Positions 11,101 to 20,917 of a DNA stretch of 64,000 nucleotides are shown in pieces. The stretch covers positions 1,852,841 through 1,916,840 of the forward strand of contig RPFO01000082.1 in NCBI GenBank assembly GCA_009746045.1, read 5' to 3'. The position numbers and the translations under genes were made by a program. Position 1 is the stretch's first letter. Every line of letters starts with the position of its first letter. This stretch comes from Mesostigma viride (taxonomy: Eukaryota > Streptophyta > Mesostigmatophyceae > Mesostigmatales > Mesostigmataceae). The notes under the pieces were generated by a model. It ran no database searches. It was not told the DNA's origin and saw nothing but the letters and a program-made list of their open reading frames with translations.

Positions 11101-12424
11101 GTTCCCGATTTACGGGAGGCGGTCGTGTCCGACAGATGGGAATGAGGCCTCGTCAGGATTCATGGGGACCCCCGGTTGAGGGGACCCCCGCCCTCGCCTC
11201 GGTTTCTTTGGGTCTGGGTGACGATCCCGTACCGTCGTCAGGAAGGACGGTTGTGATGACTTTGCCCCCCGCTCGACGGGGATGGAGCAATGCCCGAACA
11301 CGATACTGCTGAATGAGGATGACGATCCGGAGCCGTCGGCTGACACGGATTTTGTTGCGAGCACCCCACTGCAGAAGAGGTTTTTGGAGGCTCGTAACGT
11401 GGAGGGTCCGCCGAAAGTCTCAGGTGGAGGGCCGGCGTTTGCCGGATTGATGCGCCCGACTGAGGTGGTCGATGTTGAGGCGCCACCAGGGACATCGGCC
11501 GGATACTATACCGAATTGACCGCGGGTTTGGGTGACACCATGCGTCCACGAAGGATGCCCTTCCACGCTCCAACGGTACATTCGGCCGGTAAATTTCATT
11601 TTCAATAAACGAGTTTAATAAGTACCTTAATATATTTCTACATAAGTTTTTTTGCATCAGTCCATGGCTTCATTGATTTCTCACACGACCCTTCCGTATT
11701 CATGTTAATTGGCATGTGCTTACGTGCAGGGAAAGGCGAAGAAGAAACTCCAGTTCGGTTTCCCCGTGGATCCGCGTCTGGGACTGTGTCCGGAGAGGCC
11801 GGCCGTGTTGTTGGCCAGGCCGCGGTCGGCGAACCAGTTGCACAACCGGGGGCGGGAGGGGCCTCCCTCCCACCCAACGCACCAGCCGACGCACCAGCCT
11901 TACCGTGCGGTCAGCCAGAAAAAACGTACGAAGAGTTGATGGCAGAGGCGGCGGCTGCGCAGGGGCAGAAGGCAAAACGTCGGGGAGGGGGCAGGGGAGG
12001 GGCGGGGCAGGAGACGGAGGGTGCCGACGAACCTGCACAGCCGCAGAAGGGTGGTGGTCAGGGCAGAGATGCGACGGCCGAAAAACGAATCAGGGACGTT
12101 CGGCCGGACGTCCGGATGCGCTTTATGGATGGCGCGAAACTGACTCGCGGAGGTTGGACTTCGACATGGGTAGACCAGGTGTGCATAAACTGGGAGCACA
12201 AGTACCCCAAGAAGGAAGATTTTCTGCTCTTTGGCACCCTCCTGGGCAAAGAGAGGGAGAAGGTGGTGATAAGATGGTTTGATGAAGGGCACGACCTCGG
12301 TTGGAGTAATGAGTGCGAGCAAAAGTTTCGTTTCCCTCTGAAGTTCGCTAGAGAACATGTTACTCTCCTGAAGGAAGGCGCCAGCTGGGACAACATTCCT
12401 TCATATCGACCTGGCAAGCGATGA
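5116..12424 (+). CDS. Long multi-exon gene of unknown function with internal 72-bp coding repeats
   Basis: Proposed exons: 5,116-5,775; 5,896-5,952; 6,080-6,160; 6,283-6,788; 7,374-8,556; 8,813-11,575; 11,730-12,424. Each junction has GT donor and CAG acceptor and the first three join in phase 0. The first exon starts right after TTGTTGCAG. The protein is hydrophilic and charged: Gly/Arg/Pro-rich N-terminus, a helical Lys/Glu-rich middle, an acidic Asp/Glu run near 10,320-10,490, six 24-residue repeats, and a C-terminal domain around GGWTSTWVDQVCINWEHKYP. Frames shift inside exons (near 5,200-5,450, 6,330, 7,880-8,010, 8,960, 10,380), so it is either decaying or badly sequenced. No family recognised. 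Neighbouring short genes could be parts of the same transcription unit, but stop codons and spacers argue against that. Confidence 0.5.
6777..7370 (+). repeat. Intron-internal tandem repeat including the 5' splice site
   Basis: Four units of about 141-154 bp begin with GAGGGAAATGAG or GAGGGGAATGAG, the end of the exon, and each carries one GC-rich motif (6,844; 6,995; 7,142; 7,290). Units 1 and 3 keep the donor GAGGTAAGT; units 2 and 4 have GAGCCAAGT or GAGCCGAGT, which destroys it. The array therefore looks like a duplicated dimer of about 295 bp. Confidence 0.8.
8564..8722 (+). repeat. Three motif repeats inside an intron
   Basis: Within the intron 8,557-8,812, units at 8,564, 8,634 and 8,700 (about 66-70 bp apart) each carry GCGACC(G/A)CCGGCGTTTCT. 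The first two are followed by a T-rich stretch and AGTATGCCAT. Confidence 0.8.
10400..10485 (+). repeat. (GGACGA)n coding microsatellite
   Basis: Hexanucleotide GGACGAGGA-type repeats encode Asp/Glu in one frame and Arg/Thr in another. The open frame running through it reads Arg/Thr, while the preceding sequence is Asp/Glu-rich, so a frameshift at about 10,380 is likely. Confidence 0.8.
10700..11115 (+). repeat. Six 72-bp coding tandem repeats (24 aa) holding the motif in antisense
   Basis: GGAAACGCCGGCGGGCGTA occurs at 10,725, 10,797, 10,869 and 10,941, with GGTAACGCC and GGTAGCGCC variants at 11,013 and 11,085. The period is exactly 72 bp. The encoded unit contains GNAGGRICDEEGDRQQEGG. Its reverse complement contains ACGCCCGCCGGCGTTTC, the motif found in introns and spacers upstream. 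Confidence 0.9.
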
Positions 12425-12955
12425 TGGGCGAGGACTTTGCACGAAATCGCGTTTTGCACGTAATTGCCCACCGCAACGTGGAGAAATGCAGATGTACATA
12501 GTAGTTGGATCAGTTACCGTGACTTTGGGCAGTTTAGTACTTAGTTGGGGTGACGTGTCCAATGTATATATGGTGGGGCGCGTCCAAGGGGGTCCACGCT
12601 GATTGAGCACTTGCATGTGTTCTTTCAACATATTCGGACATGTATGAAATGAATAAATTGTGATTGATTGAAGAATGAGATACCATTATTAATTGAAAAA
12701 TGTAAAACCTCATTGTGAATTTGTACTTCAAACTTTCACATGCATGCCCCAAATTGTGCATTTGTGCAGGTTTTAATTATGAGAAGTAGCATTTCTCTAC
12801 AAATATTGAGAAATTTAGGGGCACTTGGGTTTGTTGGCCATGTTCATTCATGATAAAATGGACTTTTTATGCTGTAACATCATATTCCACTAGTCCAAAA
12901 CGCTGCTTTCATGACGTCAAAAGTACCAGCAATGGCCCTAGGTTGGAGCAGTAGA
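12425..12955. other. Intergenic, AT-rich 3' flank
   Basis: No coding frame stands out. It contains AATAAATTGTGATTGATTG near 12,650, plausible 3' end sequence of the long gene. Confidence 0.5.
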
Positions 12956-12959
12956 TGTT

Positions 12960-13180
12960 GGGGACGCCCTATAACGCTGTGCGCTAATATCGTTTCAAGT
13001 GCTGTAATGCCTAAGCTATCCCATAATCGATTGCCCCCATCTGGACAACTAGCTGGAGTGCTCTATCCCGGGGAAGCCCGGGGGGGCTTCCACAGTTTCT
13101 TGTTGACATATCTAGAGGTCCCCGCCCCGCCAGTACACTTGGGGCTTCTCGGGGCGTGTGCATGCATTGTACACAAATTA
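12960..13180 (-). mobile_element. LINE ORF1 3' fragment
   Basis: On the minus strand this matches the end of the ORF1-like frame at about 52,000-52,210 (PKCTG..-like C-terminus, the CCCCCGGGCC stop region, and the following GGGGGCAATCGATTATGGGA sequence). It is a short truncated copy. Confidence 0.7.
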
Positions 13181-13184
13181 TGTT

Positions 13185-13330
13185 CATGACTCCGTTGGGA
13201 GATCATGTAGTGCTCACATATACCCTTGATGATGATGGATGGGGTGAGCGAAGCCGCGAAACCTACTAACTAAGCTAACTCTAAACTATCAAGAAAAATC
13301 CTAGCTACTCTACTCAGCAAAGCGCCCCTT
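13185..13330 (-). mobile_element. SINE-like fragment (CTCCGTTGGGAG family)
   Basis: CTCCGTTGGGAGATCATGTAG and the following sequence resemble copies at about 16,800, 17,380 and, inverted, 53,640-53,700. It ends in a G17 run at about 13,338-13,352. The next 950 bp (to 14,319) hold only upstream sequence of the rhodanese gene. Confidence 0.55.
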
Positions 13331-14319
13331 CCTCCTGGGGGGGGGGGGGGGGCTTGCCCTCAGGGGCTGGCGTGTGGGCATGTGCATGGACAATGGTATG
13401 CCACCTCTTCTTGTCCTACATAATAATAGTCAAAGCAAGAGAGAGGGAGGAATTATGCGGTGTTCAAACTGGCCGCTGGGACCAAGTGCTAGGTCGGCCA
13501 ACAACTGATCTGTATAGTTCACGGCAGGTCTACCGCCCCGTATGGGTTTGTCCTAATTAATGTACATTATAAGTGAGACAGCTAAATAGAATATTCTTTC
13601 TTGACATAAGCCACCCGGCATATGAAGTGGCCTCATGTATCATAACTTCAGTTGGACTCACCTCGACTTGATAGCCTCTGGGCCGGGCCTCGCGCTACAT
13701 AAATACTGGTCTGTAGTAGGCAGCGTCGGGTATTCATTCGCCCATGGACATCGTCATCGGCACGCTCGTCGGTGAGCGTGGACTAGTGAGCGTGGACTAG
13801 TGAAAAACTGACAGCCGAGTGCAAACTAGCCGTATGTCAGGACTGCCTCAATTTCTTGAAACCCACGTACATGCCGTAATAAGGTGCCTGGGGTTAAGGC
13901 TGCGCTCTGGACCGGTGAAGTCGCCCAAGGTTGTAATCGCCCAGTCGGCCGGGACCTCGGCCGGTTGCCAGAGCGGCCGATCGCGGCGGAGAACGGGCGG
14001 ACGCCGGGCGGTACGCTCCCGTCGCTCCGGGACCGGGAACGACTCGAAAGCCTGCCGAGCCAGGACGGTGCAGGACCGCTGTGACGCTGCAGAAGGCGTA
14101 CAATTTGGCTGAGCTGTCGGTCCGCCAGAGCCACATGCCCTGCGTGCGATCTTTTCCTCCAAGCCTGTCGCGCCACGTCTTCGCCCTGCCATGGATATTA
14201 TTTTCCAGGATCTCGACTTCAGCATTTTCTTCACGAAGAGCTGGCTTGAGTTTAGCTGTTCGTCATCGACGTGCAATTTCCCTCACCAGCTATCCTAGAG
14301 CAGATCTGCAACGCGTGTT

Positions 14320-16006
14320 GTGTCAATGTCCGCTGCCTTGTCCGCCCATGGGGTGGCTTCTCCACCACCCATCGCATTGGGGCCACCGGCCATCAATTTC
14401 TCTGGCCTTGGCGAAGGAAGACAGCAGGTGCAAAAGCTACTAGCTCGCCCCTCACGAGTTTGCTTGAGTAGCGCGAACCTCGCCAAGCGGGACCTGACCT
14501 GCCGAGCAGGCAAGCCCACTAAAGTTGAGAAAGGGGATGTTACCGTCGGGGTGCGCTGGGATGGTGCCATGAACCGATGGGTGCGTGATGACCGTTACGC
14601 TGGGTTTAGTCCGGAGACGATGAACGTGAAGCCTATGGTTGGCGATGCTTATCCGGTATGGCCGGTCGTGTATAGTCATTTGGAAAGCATCGGGCTGAAG
14701 AGCATCGAGCCAGCAGAGGCCTTGAAGCTTCAAAAATCGGGTGCAGTTATTCTGGACGTCAGGGAAGAGTTTCAGTACGAGGCTGACCACATCCCTGGCG
14801 CTGTGAATGTTCCCATGTTCCGCAAAGTCCAAGGGAAGACTGCGATGCACCAATTGAAGAAGGCAGTCGCTGGCATTTTCGGCATGTCTGCGACGGAGCG
14901 TAACTCGAATTTTGCGGAGGACTGCATCAACGCCATCGGCAAGAATAAGAAGGTAAGCAACACCAGAATTTCACCTCCCATGGCCTTTGGTGCCCGCCCA
15001 CGTTCCTTCATGCCCGTTCATGTGCTTGCAGGCATATGCATATCTAGGTGTGTGAGTGACAGAGACAGAAAGAGAGGGGGGTGGGGGTGAGGAGTGGGGG
15101 GCGCACACACCATCACTAGGGTTGCATTACCTTCAACTGTCCCGCGTTTGACCATCTGAGATGTATTCAGGCGTCATATACTTTGCCATGGATACTTTTG
15201 TTACCCTTCCTAATTTTTGCCCTCAAGTGGTCATTGTTCCACGAAGCTAAATGCATAGCTCTTTGCACGGAAAGGTCGATTTCCTTCACCTCTATTCAAT
15301 TGGTGTGATGGAAGTTCTGGTTTCCTTGTCATCTGTGCATTGTGGTCCATGCGACACCATACTGTAAAGGACCATGTCGTTACTGCAAGCTTCCCAAGGA
15401 GGGGCTGCTGAGCTGGCAGGTGCAAAGGATGCATGCCGCTGTACACTTGGGGATGCCGCTCTGCCATGTTTGTACTCACCGCCGGCACTACTTGATGCTG
15501 ACCACTACTACTTGATGCTGCCTGCTGGCAAGGTCATGGTAGACCACACGTGGCATGCATGTCGCAATTAGTTTGTTGAAACTTCTTCTTGACACGGCCC
15601 AGAACGCTTCTCTGCTGCTCACCTCTCTCGCATTTCTTCCTTATTCCTTCAATAGTGAGGGCGATGCTCTTTTTAATGTTCCGTTCACGTGACAGCAGAC
15701 TTGCGCGAATCTAACCCCAGTCATGAACGCTGATCTATACGTTGTGAACCCACCACCGGTCGCTCCCCCGATTGGCAGGTGATTGTCGTGTGCAGCCGTG
15801 GCGGCTCGATGGAGCGCCAGGTCACCAAGCTCAAGAACAACGGGCGCGTCAAGTCGTTTGACGACCCCGACCGCGAGTTTGGGCTCGAGTCGCGCTCGCT
15901 CAAGGCTGCATACGAGCTCTCGATGGCTGGGTTCAAGAACCTGGTGCATCTCAAGGGGGGAATGTCACAGTACCGGTTTGATGGCTACGAGACGGTGGCC
16001 GAATAG
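14320..16006 (+). CDS. Chloroplast-type rhodanese-like sulfurtransferase domain protein
   Basis: Two exons, 14,320-14,952 and 15,779-16,006, joined in phase 0 across an 826-bp GT-AG intron, give 286 residues. The first 65 residues are Ala/Ser/Arg-rich with few acids, like a chloroplast transit peptide. The rhodanese domain runs from about residue 130: ILDVREEFQYEADHIPGAVNVP is the typical CH2A/CH2B region, followed by the active-site loop VVCSRGGS with the catalytic Cys, then ESRSLKAAYELSMAGFKNLVHLKGG. The order and wording match plant STR9/STR10-type single-domain rhodaneses, which are plastid proteins of uncertain substrate. Sulfur transfer is a family inference. The last exon ends inside a 45-bp tandem repeat. 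Confidence 0.9.
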
Positions 16007-16192
16007 ACAAAGCAGTACCGGTTTGATGGCTACGAGACGGTGGCCGAATAGACAAAGCAGTACTGGTTTGATGGCTACGAGACGGTGGCCGAATAGACAA
16101 AGCAGTACCGGTTTGATGGCTATGAGACGGTGGCCGAATAGACAAAGCAGTACCGGTTTGATGGCTACGAGACGGTGGCTGAATAGACAAAG
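15968..16192 (+). repeat. Five 45-bp tandem repeats of the end of the rhodanese CDS
   Basis: Units start at 15,968, 16,013, 16,058, 16,103 and 16,148. Each includes the last 13 codons, the TAG stop and nine bases after it. Because 45 is divisible by 3, loss of the first stop would extend the protein in frame into the next unit. Confidence 0.95.
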
Positions 16193-16206
16193 GTTGCTCC
16201 TTTGTT

Positions 16207-17335
16207 CCATCGGTGGAATCCCTTTACATAAGTGATCCTAGATCGGTGATGCTTGCCATGTGCAGATGCCTCTCACTAGGCCAAATGGGGGGGGGGGGAC
16301 AGAAGAGGTGCCCTAGCTGCTTATCTTGTCTGGTAGCACTCTCTGGACTTGAACGGAATGCGAAATGCAGCGTAATTCGTCAGCTGGGTCATCTGCGCCA
16401 TGCTGCCATGCTGAGCAACTAGCTCGCGGGGCAAGTGCGTGTGGCTGCATGCAAAGATTCAGTGCATGCATGTCACACATCAGCCTAAGCGCTGGGGACG
16501 CTGCAATCCTAGCTCCATGGAGCACACTAGCTTCTGGACACGATGTACGTCACATGCAGTGGATTGAGCATGCCAAATATAGCTAGGGCATGGTAACTCT
16601 CCGACCCCAGGAGATTAGTTATCATGCATTCTGGTTTCCATGTGTACAGGATTAGTTTTAATATTACCCCTGAGGATAGCCGCTACACTACCGCCTTGCT
16701 CGTCTGCCATTACAGTAGATGACAGCTTGGATGGGGATTTGAATTATACCCCCTCCCGTGACTACATGGTTGGGGCATGATTAAAAATTAAATTAAATTA
16801 TAACATGCTTCCGTTGGGAGATCATGTAGCACATATTCCATGAGGGGTGGGGTGGAGGAAGCCGCGTAATCGAACTATCCTAACTCTAAGCTATCTAGTC
16901 TAGAAAAATCCTAACTACACTACTGGGGCATGATGCGAATGATATTTCTAACTTTCGTGTAATTAATTTTCGAATGAGACTAGCATAGTACTCTGTGGCA
17001 TGCCCATGCGCATGAGTACGAAAGTACTTGCTTACCTATGAGTTTATGAGTGGTGATCATGCACTCCAGCTAGCTTTGGATCGCGATCCGGTCGGCCGCC
17101 GGGGGGTAGTTATACATCAAGGATGTACACAAATATCTTTAATTAACCTACCAATAGTTGTGCATACATACAATGTGCGCGCATTATAATTAATTAACAC
17201 ATCGTTTGTACCGACTCAGTCCTCTCCAGAGGACTGAGTTGACCAACTTTGAGATCATGTAGCAGAAAGGGCAGGGGGGTACCCCATATATGTTCGAGGT
17301 GCCTAATAGCAGTTAATTGATATATCTTGCTCTGT
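16207..17335. other. Intergenic with SINE-like and palindromic repeat fragments
   Basis: A SINE-like piece with an ATTAA tail lies at about 16,770-16,920 (CTTCCGTTGGGAGATCATGT). A palindrome CAGTCCTCTCCAGAGGACTG sits at about 17,217-17,236 and recurs at 29,550-29,620. No coding frame is convincing. Confidence 0.5.
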
Positions 17336-17339
17336 GTCT

Positions 17340-17587
17340 GGAATATTAATTAATTAATTAATTAATTAATTATCAACATCACTCCGTTGGGAGTCAATGT
17401 AGCACATATCCCTGAGAAGGGGCATATGGCTTTTAATACATCCTAGGCTACTTCATGCAAGGGTGGGAATGTAAGCAACACTTGCTCTAGGTGCCGCAAG
17501 GGCACCTGCACCACCATGCTGTCTCAGGTTCAACCCAGCGAAGGGGATCCTGGCACGGGGGAGGAAGATCATCATGGCTATACAAGG
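17340..17587 (-). mobile_element. SINE-like retroposon, left part, split by the Penelope-like element
   Basis: An ATTA-rich tail is followed by CACTCCGTTGGGAG and sequence matching, in reverse, the 303-bp insert at 53,422-53,724. The match stops at 17,587 and resumes at 23,096 with GGGCTAGGGCATGGC, so the Penelope-like element landed inside this repeat. Confidence 0.8.
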
Positions 17588-18547
17588 AGGATACTCATTG
17601 CAATTACCTCGATCTTAACATTACCCATAACAAGAAGGGCTGGCGTACGGCTATCTATGATAAGCGCAAGGATCCTAAATACCAGCAAATTCCTTTTATT
17701 CGTTACCCCGATATTCACAGTCTCCTTTCCCACACAGCAAAATATGGTGTTGTTCTTTCTCAGTTACATCGTTTTTCCCGTCTTTGTTCTTATCGTGTTG
17801 ATTTCATCACGACTCTTGTTGAACTCTTGCAGCGTTTATTGGTCAAAGACTATGACCGAGCCATTATGCTCCGTCAAGTCCGATGTTTTTTGCAACGTCA
17901 CCCACATCTGTTCGGTGCTGCCCCTTGGCACAAGCTCTACAAACAGGTCGTGGACCGGCTGGATCGCATAGTATCTCCGCACATCTGAACCCTGTGATGC
18001 CAGATCTCCTTTGCGGCCGTTCCGAGCTTGGCACTGGATTCGTTGTCCACATCGTCGCGTCGCTGCCGCAACACGATGTTTTCTGGCATCCGCGGGCTTT
18101 TGGTTCCCGCCGCACATTTGAAAGTGCTGTCCTCCGGCTTTTTGCCTTTGCACCGTGTGCAGTTCTTGGACGTTTGGAATCATGGCATGGCTAACGTGAT
18201 GACTGACTAGCTAGACCTTTTCAGTGGTTTTCCATTTGCGGGTATTTCCTCGTAAATGGTGGGAGAGCGATCGCAGCAATGGTGCTCACCACTAGACACT
18301 CCCGGCCAGTTAGGCTAGAAACACACGCCCTGATCAAGCATGCTGTTTCCGGCCCCACCGTCTAGGTCATCTAGTCGCTCCACACGTAAGCCAGCCATAA
18401 TTTCAATGCACAAGGATACACATTTCCATCACCATTCATCTTCATCATCCTGAACGACTCGAAAACGCGGAAAAGATAACGGCAGGCTCGAGCTACCATG
18501 GTCCGGATTCTCCCGATTTCTGGCCTGCGCTGGTTGTCTCTTTGATA
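17588..18547 (+). repeat. Upstream truncated Penelope copy (pseudo-LTR)
   Basis: Matches 22,139-23,098 almost base for base. It encodes only the C-terminal 134 or so residues of the RT frame, from EDTHCNYLDLNITHN on, then the 3' UTR. Because it lies within the outer target duplication it was inserted together with the full copy. Confidence 0.92.
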
Positions 18548-19483
18548 TTAGATTGGTTGAATATAGTTCGTTTTCGGCTAGGAGGCGTGGCCTTTGCATG
18601 ACGGGCAAGAGGATTTCAGCCGTGGGCAACCAAGCACACATGTCGTCGGGCTAGTCCGACGAGTGCGCACGTGAACCGGCACTCCCGGTCACACACGACA
18701 CCATAGAGATAGTCAGCTGCACCGCCTCATGTCGGCGAAACCCATAGTTCCATCGGAATCGTTTCAGCGGCCGGCATTTCCTCTCCGCGTTTCCTCAACC
18801 TCGTTTTCAGGATCATACTCATCGTTCCTGCATTTTCCTCTTCCACGCAGGTTGTGGCTTTTTTGAAAGCCACGAATGTACCCGGGGATGGGACGCTTCG
18901 GCTGCCTCAATGCCTACACATTCAATACGATGTCCCCCTCTCACCTTCCTCCATCATTCCGCTCACATTGCACTACGTGTCTGTGTTTTGTTCTTTTTCT
19001 TGTTCTCGTTTGTTTTGCTGTTCTTGTCCTTTTTCTTTTACTTTTACTGAGGGAGCTAGGCTGGGCTGCGCGCTGTGTGTGCTACTCTCGTGTTTTTCTG
19101 TGGGCACTTGAGAGACTAACCAAGGATCGGGCCCCCCACACGGCAATATCAGCCTTTGCTTTTGTTTACCCTCCCATATCTCTTTACAAACGCCAAAAAA
19201 ACACAAAGGCAGGAGCACGGTGACTCATCTGGAACATGAAGAAGGGAAATCTTTTCGTTACAGGAAAGAGGTGTCAAGTATGACAATTGGAAGGCCCCCC
19301 CACTGGGAATCCACATGTTCCGAGTCCATTCAGCTGTGTTGTTAGCCACATCCTGCCCCGGGGAGATGCATCATGGACCACCGCTATCGCGTAACGGGTG
19401 TTACGCAGTGAATATTGACTTACCTCAATATGCTCCGCTCTGGTTCTGTTTGATGTCTTAGCTCTCAGTGCATCTGAATCATC

Positions 19484-20917
19484 ATGAAACACCTTATGAC
19501 TTTCTGGCATGCTCTTACCCTCCACAGAATACGGCAATCCAGTGGCATTGATTACCGGAAGTACACTGCTATTTCTCGGCAGTTCCCCTATCGTATCTCC
19601 TCACAGGCATGGCGGAAGCGTTGTCGCATCAACACGCGCCATAACCATCACTGCAAGGATGACCATACTCTACGTCGCCTCCGGCGCTTACAGCGCACGC
19701 ATTTGTCGCTTACCAACTCCACTCGCCCACACCCCGTAAGCACCCATCGCGTCATTTATGCCATTTACAACCGCAGGTACCCTCAGCGTATCTACGTTGG
19801 CCAGACGCAACGGGATGCCTGGACGCGTTTTCAGGAACATGTCCGAGCGGCACGCCGCCTTCATATTGGCCGCCCTGCCGCCAACGACGACACCCCCCTA
19901 CATGGCGCCATGGCCCAATACGGGTGGTGGGATTGGCGAGTCGTCCCCTTGGAACATGTCCCCGGCACCTTTACCGGCGCCGCTTTTCGCAAAGCCGCAG
20001 GGCATCGGGAAACGTTTTGGAAACGAATGTTACATGCATTTCTGCCCCACGGTTTTTGCATTGAAGGCAAGAGTTTCAAAGCTCGGTCTCGCCGCCGCCC
20101 GCCTCCCCTCCGTCCCCGCCCTCTTATGTTCATCCGTGCCTGGCGTCTGAAGCACAATCTCCACCCATATCGCCCCTATCCCCCCAGCGTCACCCCGGCC
20201 CCTCCACCTTCCACACATGTGTCCACCGATCCTTCCCTTTACTCCACCAGTCTCCGCTGCTTACGTCACATGTCTCGGCTTATGCAACGCGGCAACTTTC
20301 ATGCATCCTATCTCGAAGCCTGCAGCTTGAAGAAGCTTACCAGCTTACACATTGCCGTCGGGTCGTGCTCCCCAGCTGATCTGCAAGTCCCCCGCTCCCA
20401 TGCCACTAGTCTGCGAGGCCTTCTCTCACGTATCATTCGGCACCGTGTCAATGGGAATGCAGATGCACTGCGTCCGCGCCGTTTGCTGATCTCACCTTTC
20501 ATTCATGCTGCGATGGATGAGCTGTGTTTGCCACACATTCTGCATTTGCCGCAAGTGCAGGCTGCGATGCCGCTCGTGGTGCGCAACACTTTCGGCACTC
20601 CCATTGCTGCCTGGCATTACTCTCCCACCTTGGGACAAATGGTTTTCAGCAACGGGAAGGTCAGCCGCGATACAACGCCCACCGAGCTGGCCACCATCTT
20701 GGCAGGGCCCTGCCCCTGCCAACAACAACGGTATTTCAAGTACCTTGATCCCACCTCACAGCACGTCATGACCGCTGACCTCAGCATCCTGCCGAGCCAC
20801 ACGCTTGTAGACCTTTTTGCCAAAGGCACCAAGTTTCGGCCGTGGGTCCAGCGCACGTGTGCCAAAGAGGTGAATGCACTGCTCTCCACATCACTGCGCA
20901 AATTTGCAATGCCATGA
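19484..20917 (+). CDS. Penelope-like ORF, N-terminal GIY-YIG endonuclease part
   Basis: 477 codons. At about residues 88-150 is a GIY-YIG nuclease: VIYAIY then RIYVGQT (the GIY and YIG strands), RFQEHVRAA with the catalytic Arg, and a later ETFWKRM with the metal-binding Glu. The rest continues as the linker typical of Penelope-like proteins (FKYLDPTSQHVMTADLS). The nuclease lies before the RT, the permuted order described for Chlamys-type elements, whereas canonical Penelope elements have it at the C-terminus. The frame ends at 20,917 and overlaps the RT frame by 76 nt in another phase, so in this copy one protein is probably broken by a single indel near 20,900. Confidence 0.88.
   Translation: MKHLMTFWHALTLHRIRQSSGIDYRKYTAISRQFPYRISSQAWRKRCRINTRHNHHCKDDHTLRRLRRLQRTHLSLTNSTRPHPVSTHRVIYAIYNRRYPQRIYVGQTQRDAWTRFQEHVRAARRLHIGRPAANDDTPLHGAMAQYGWWDWRVVPLEHVPGTFTGAAFRKAAGHRETFWKRMLHAFLPHGFCIEGKSFKARSRRRPPPLRPRPLMFIRAWRLKHNLHPYRPYPPSVTPAPPPSTHVSTDPSLYSTSLRCLRHMSRLMQRGNFHASYLEACSLKKLTSLHIAVGSCSPADLQVPRSHATSLRGLLSRIIRHRVNGNADALRPRRLLISPFIHAAMDELCLPHILHLPQVQAAMPLVVRNTFGTPIAAWHYSPTLGQMVFSNGKVSRDTTPTELATILAGPCPCQQQRYFKYLDPTSQHVMTADLSILPSHTLVDLFAKGTKFRPWVQRTCAKEVNALLSTSLRKFAMP

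Noticed and set aside
13819-14176. Overlapping frames upstream of the rhodanese gene
   Set aside because: Open on both strands because of GC-rich sequence; no domain, and the region fits the gene's upstream sequence.
17990-18700. Possible hammerhead ribozyme in the Penelope pseudo-LTR
   Set aside because: Penelope-like elements often carry one, and CCGACGA...GTGAA near 18,660 looked suggestive, but the CUGANGA and GAAA cores and three stems could not be aligned convincingly.
18854-19223. Hydrophobic frames before the GIY-YIG gene
   Set aside because: Cys/Phe/Leu-rich from a T-rich tract (TTTTGTTCTTTTTCTTG); lies in the element's 5' region.
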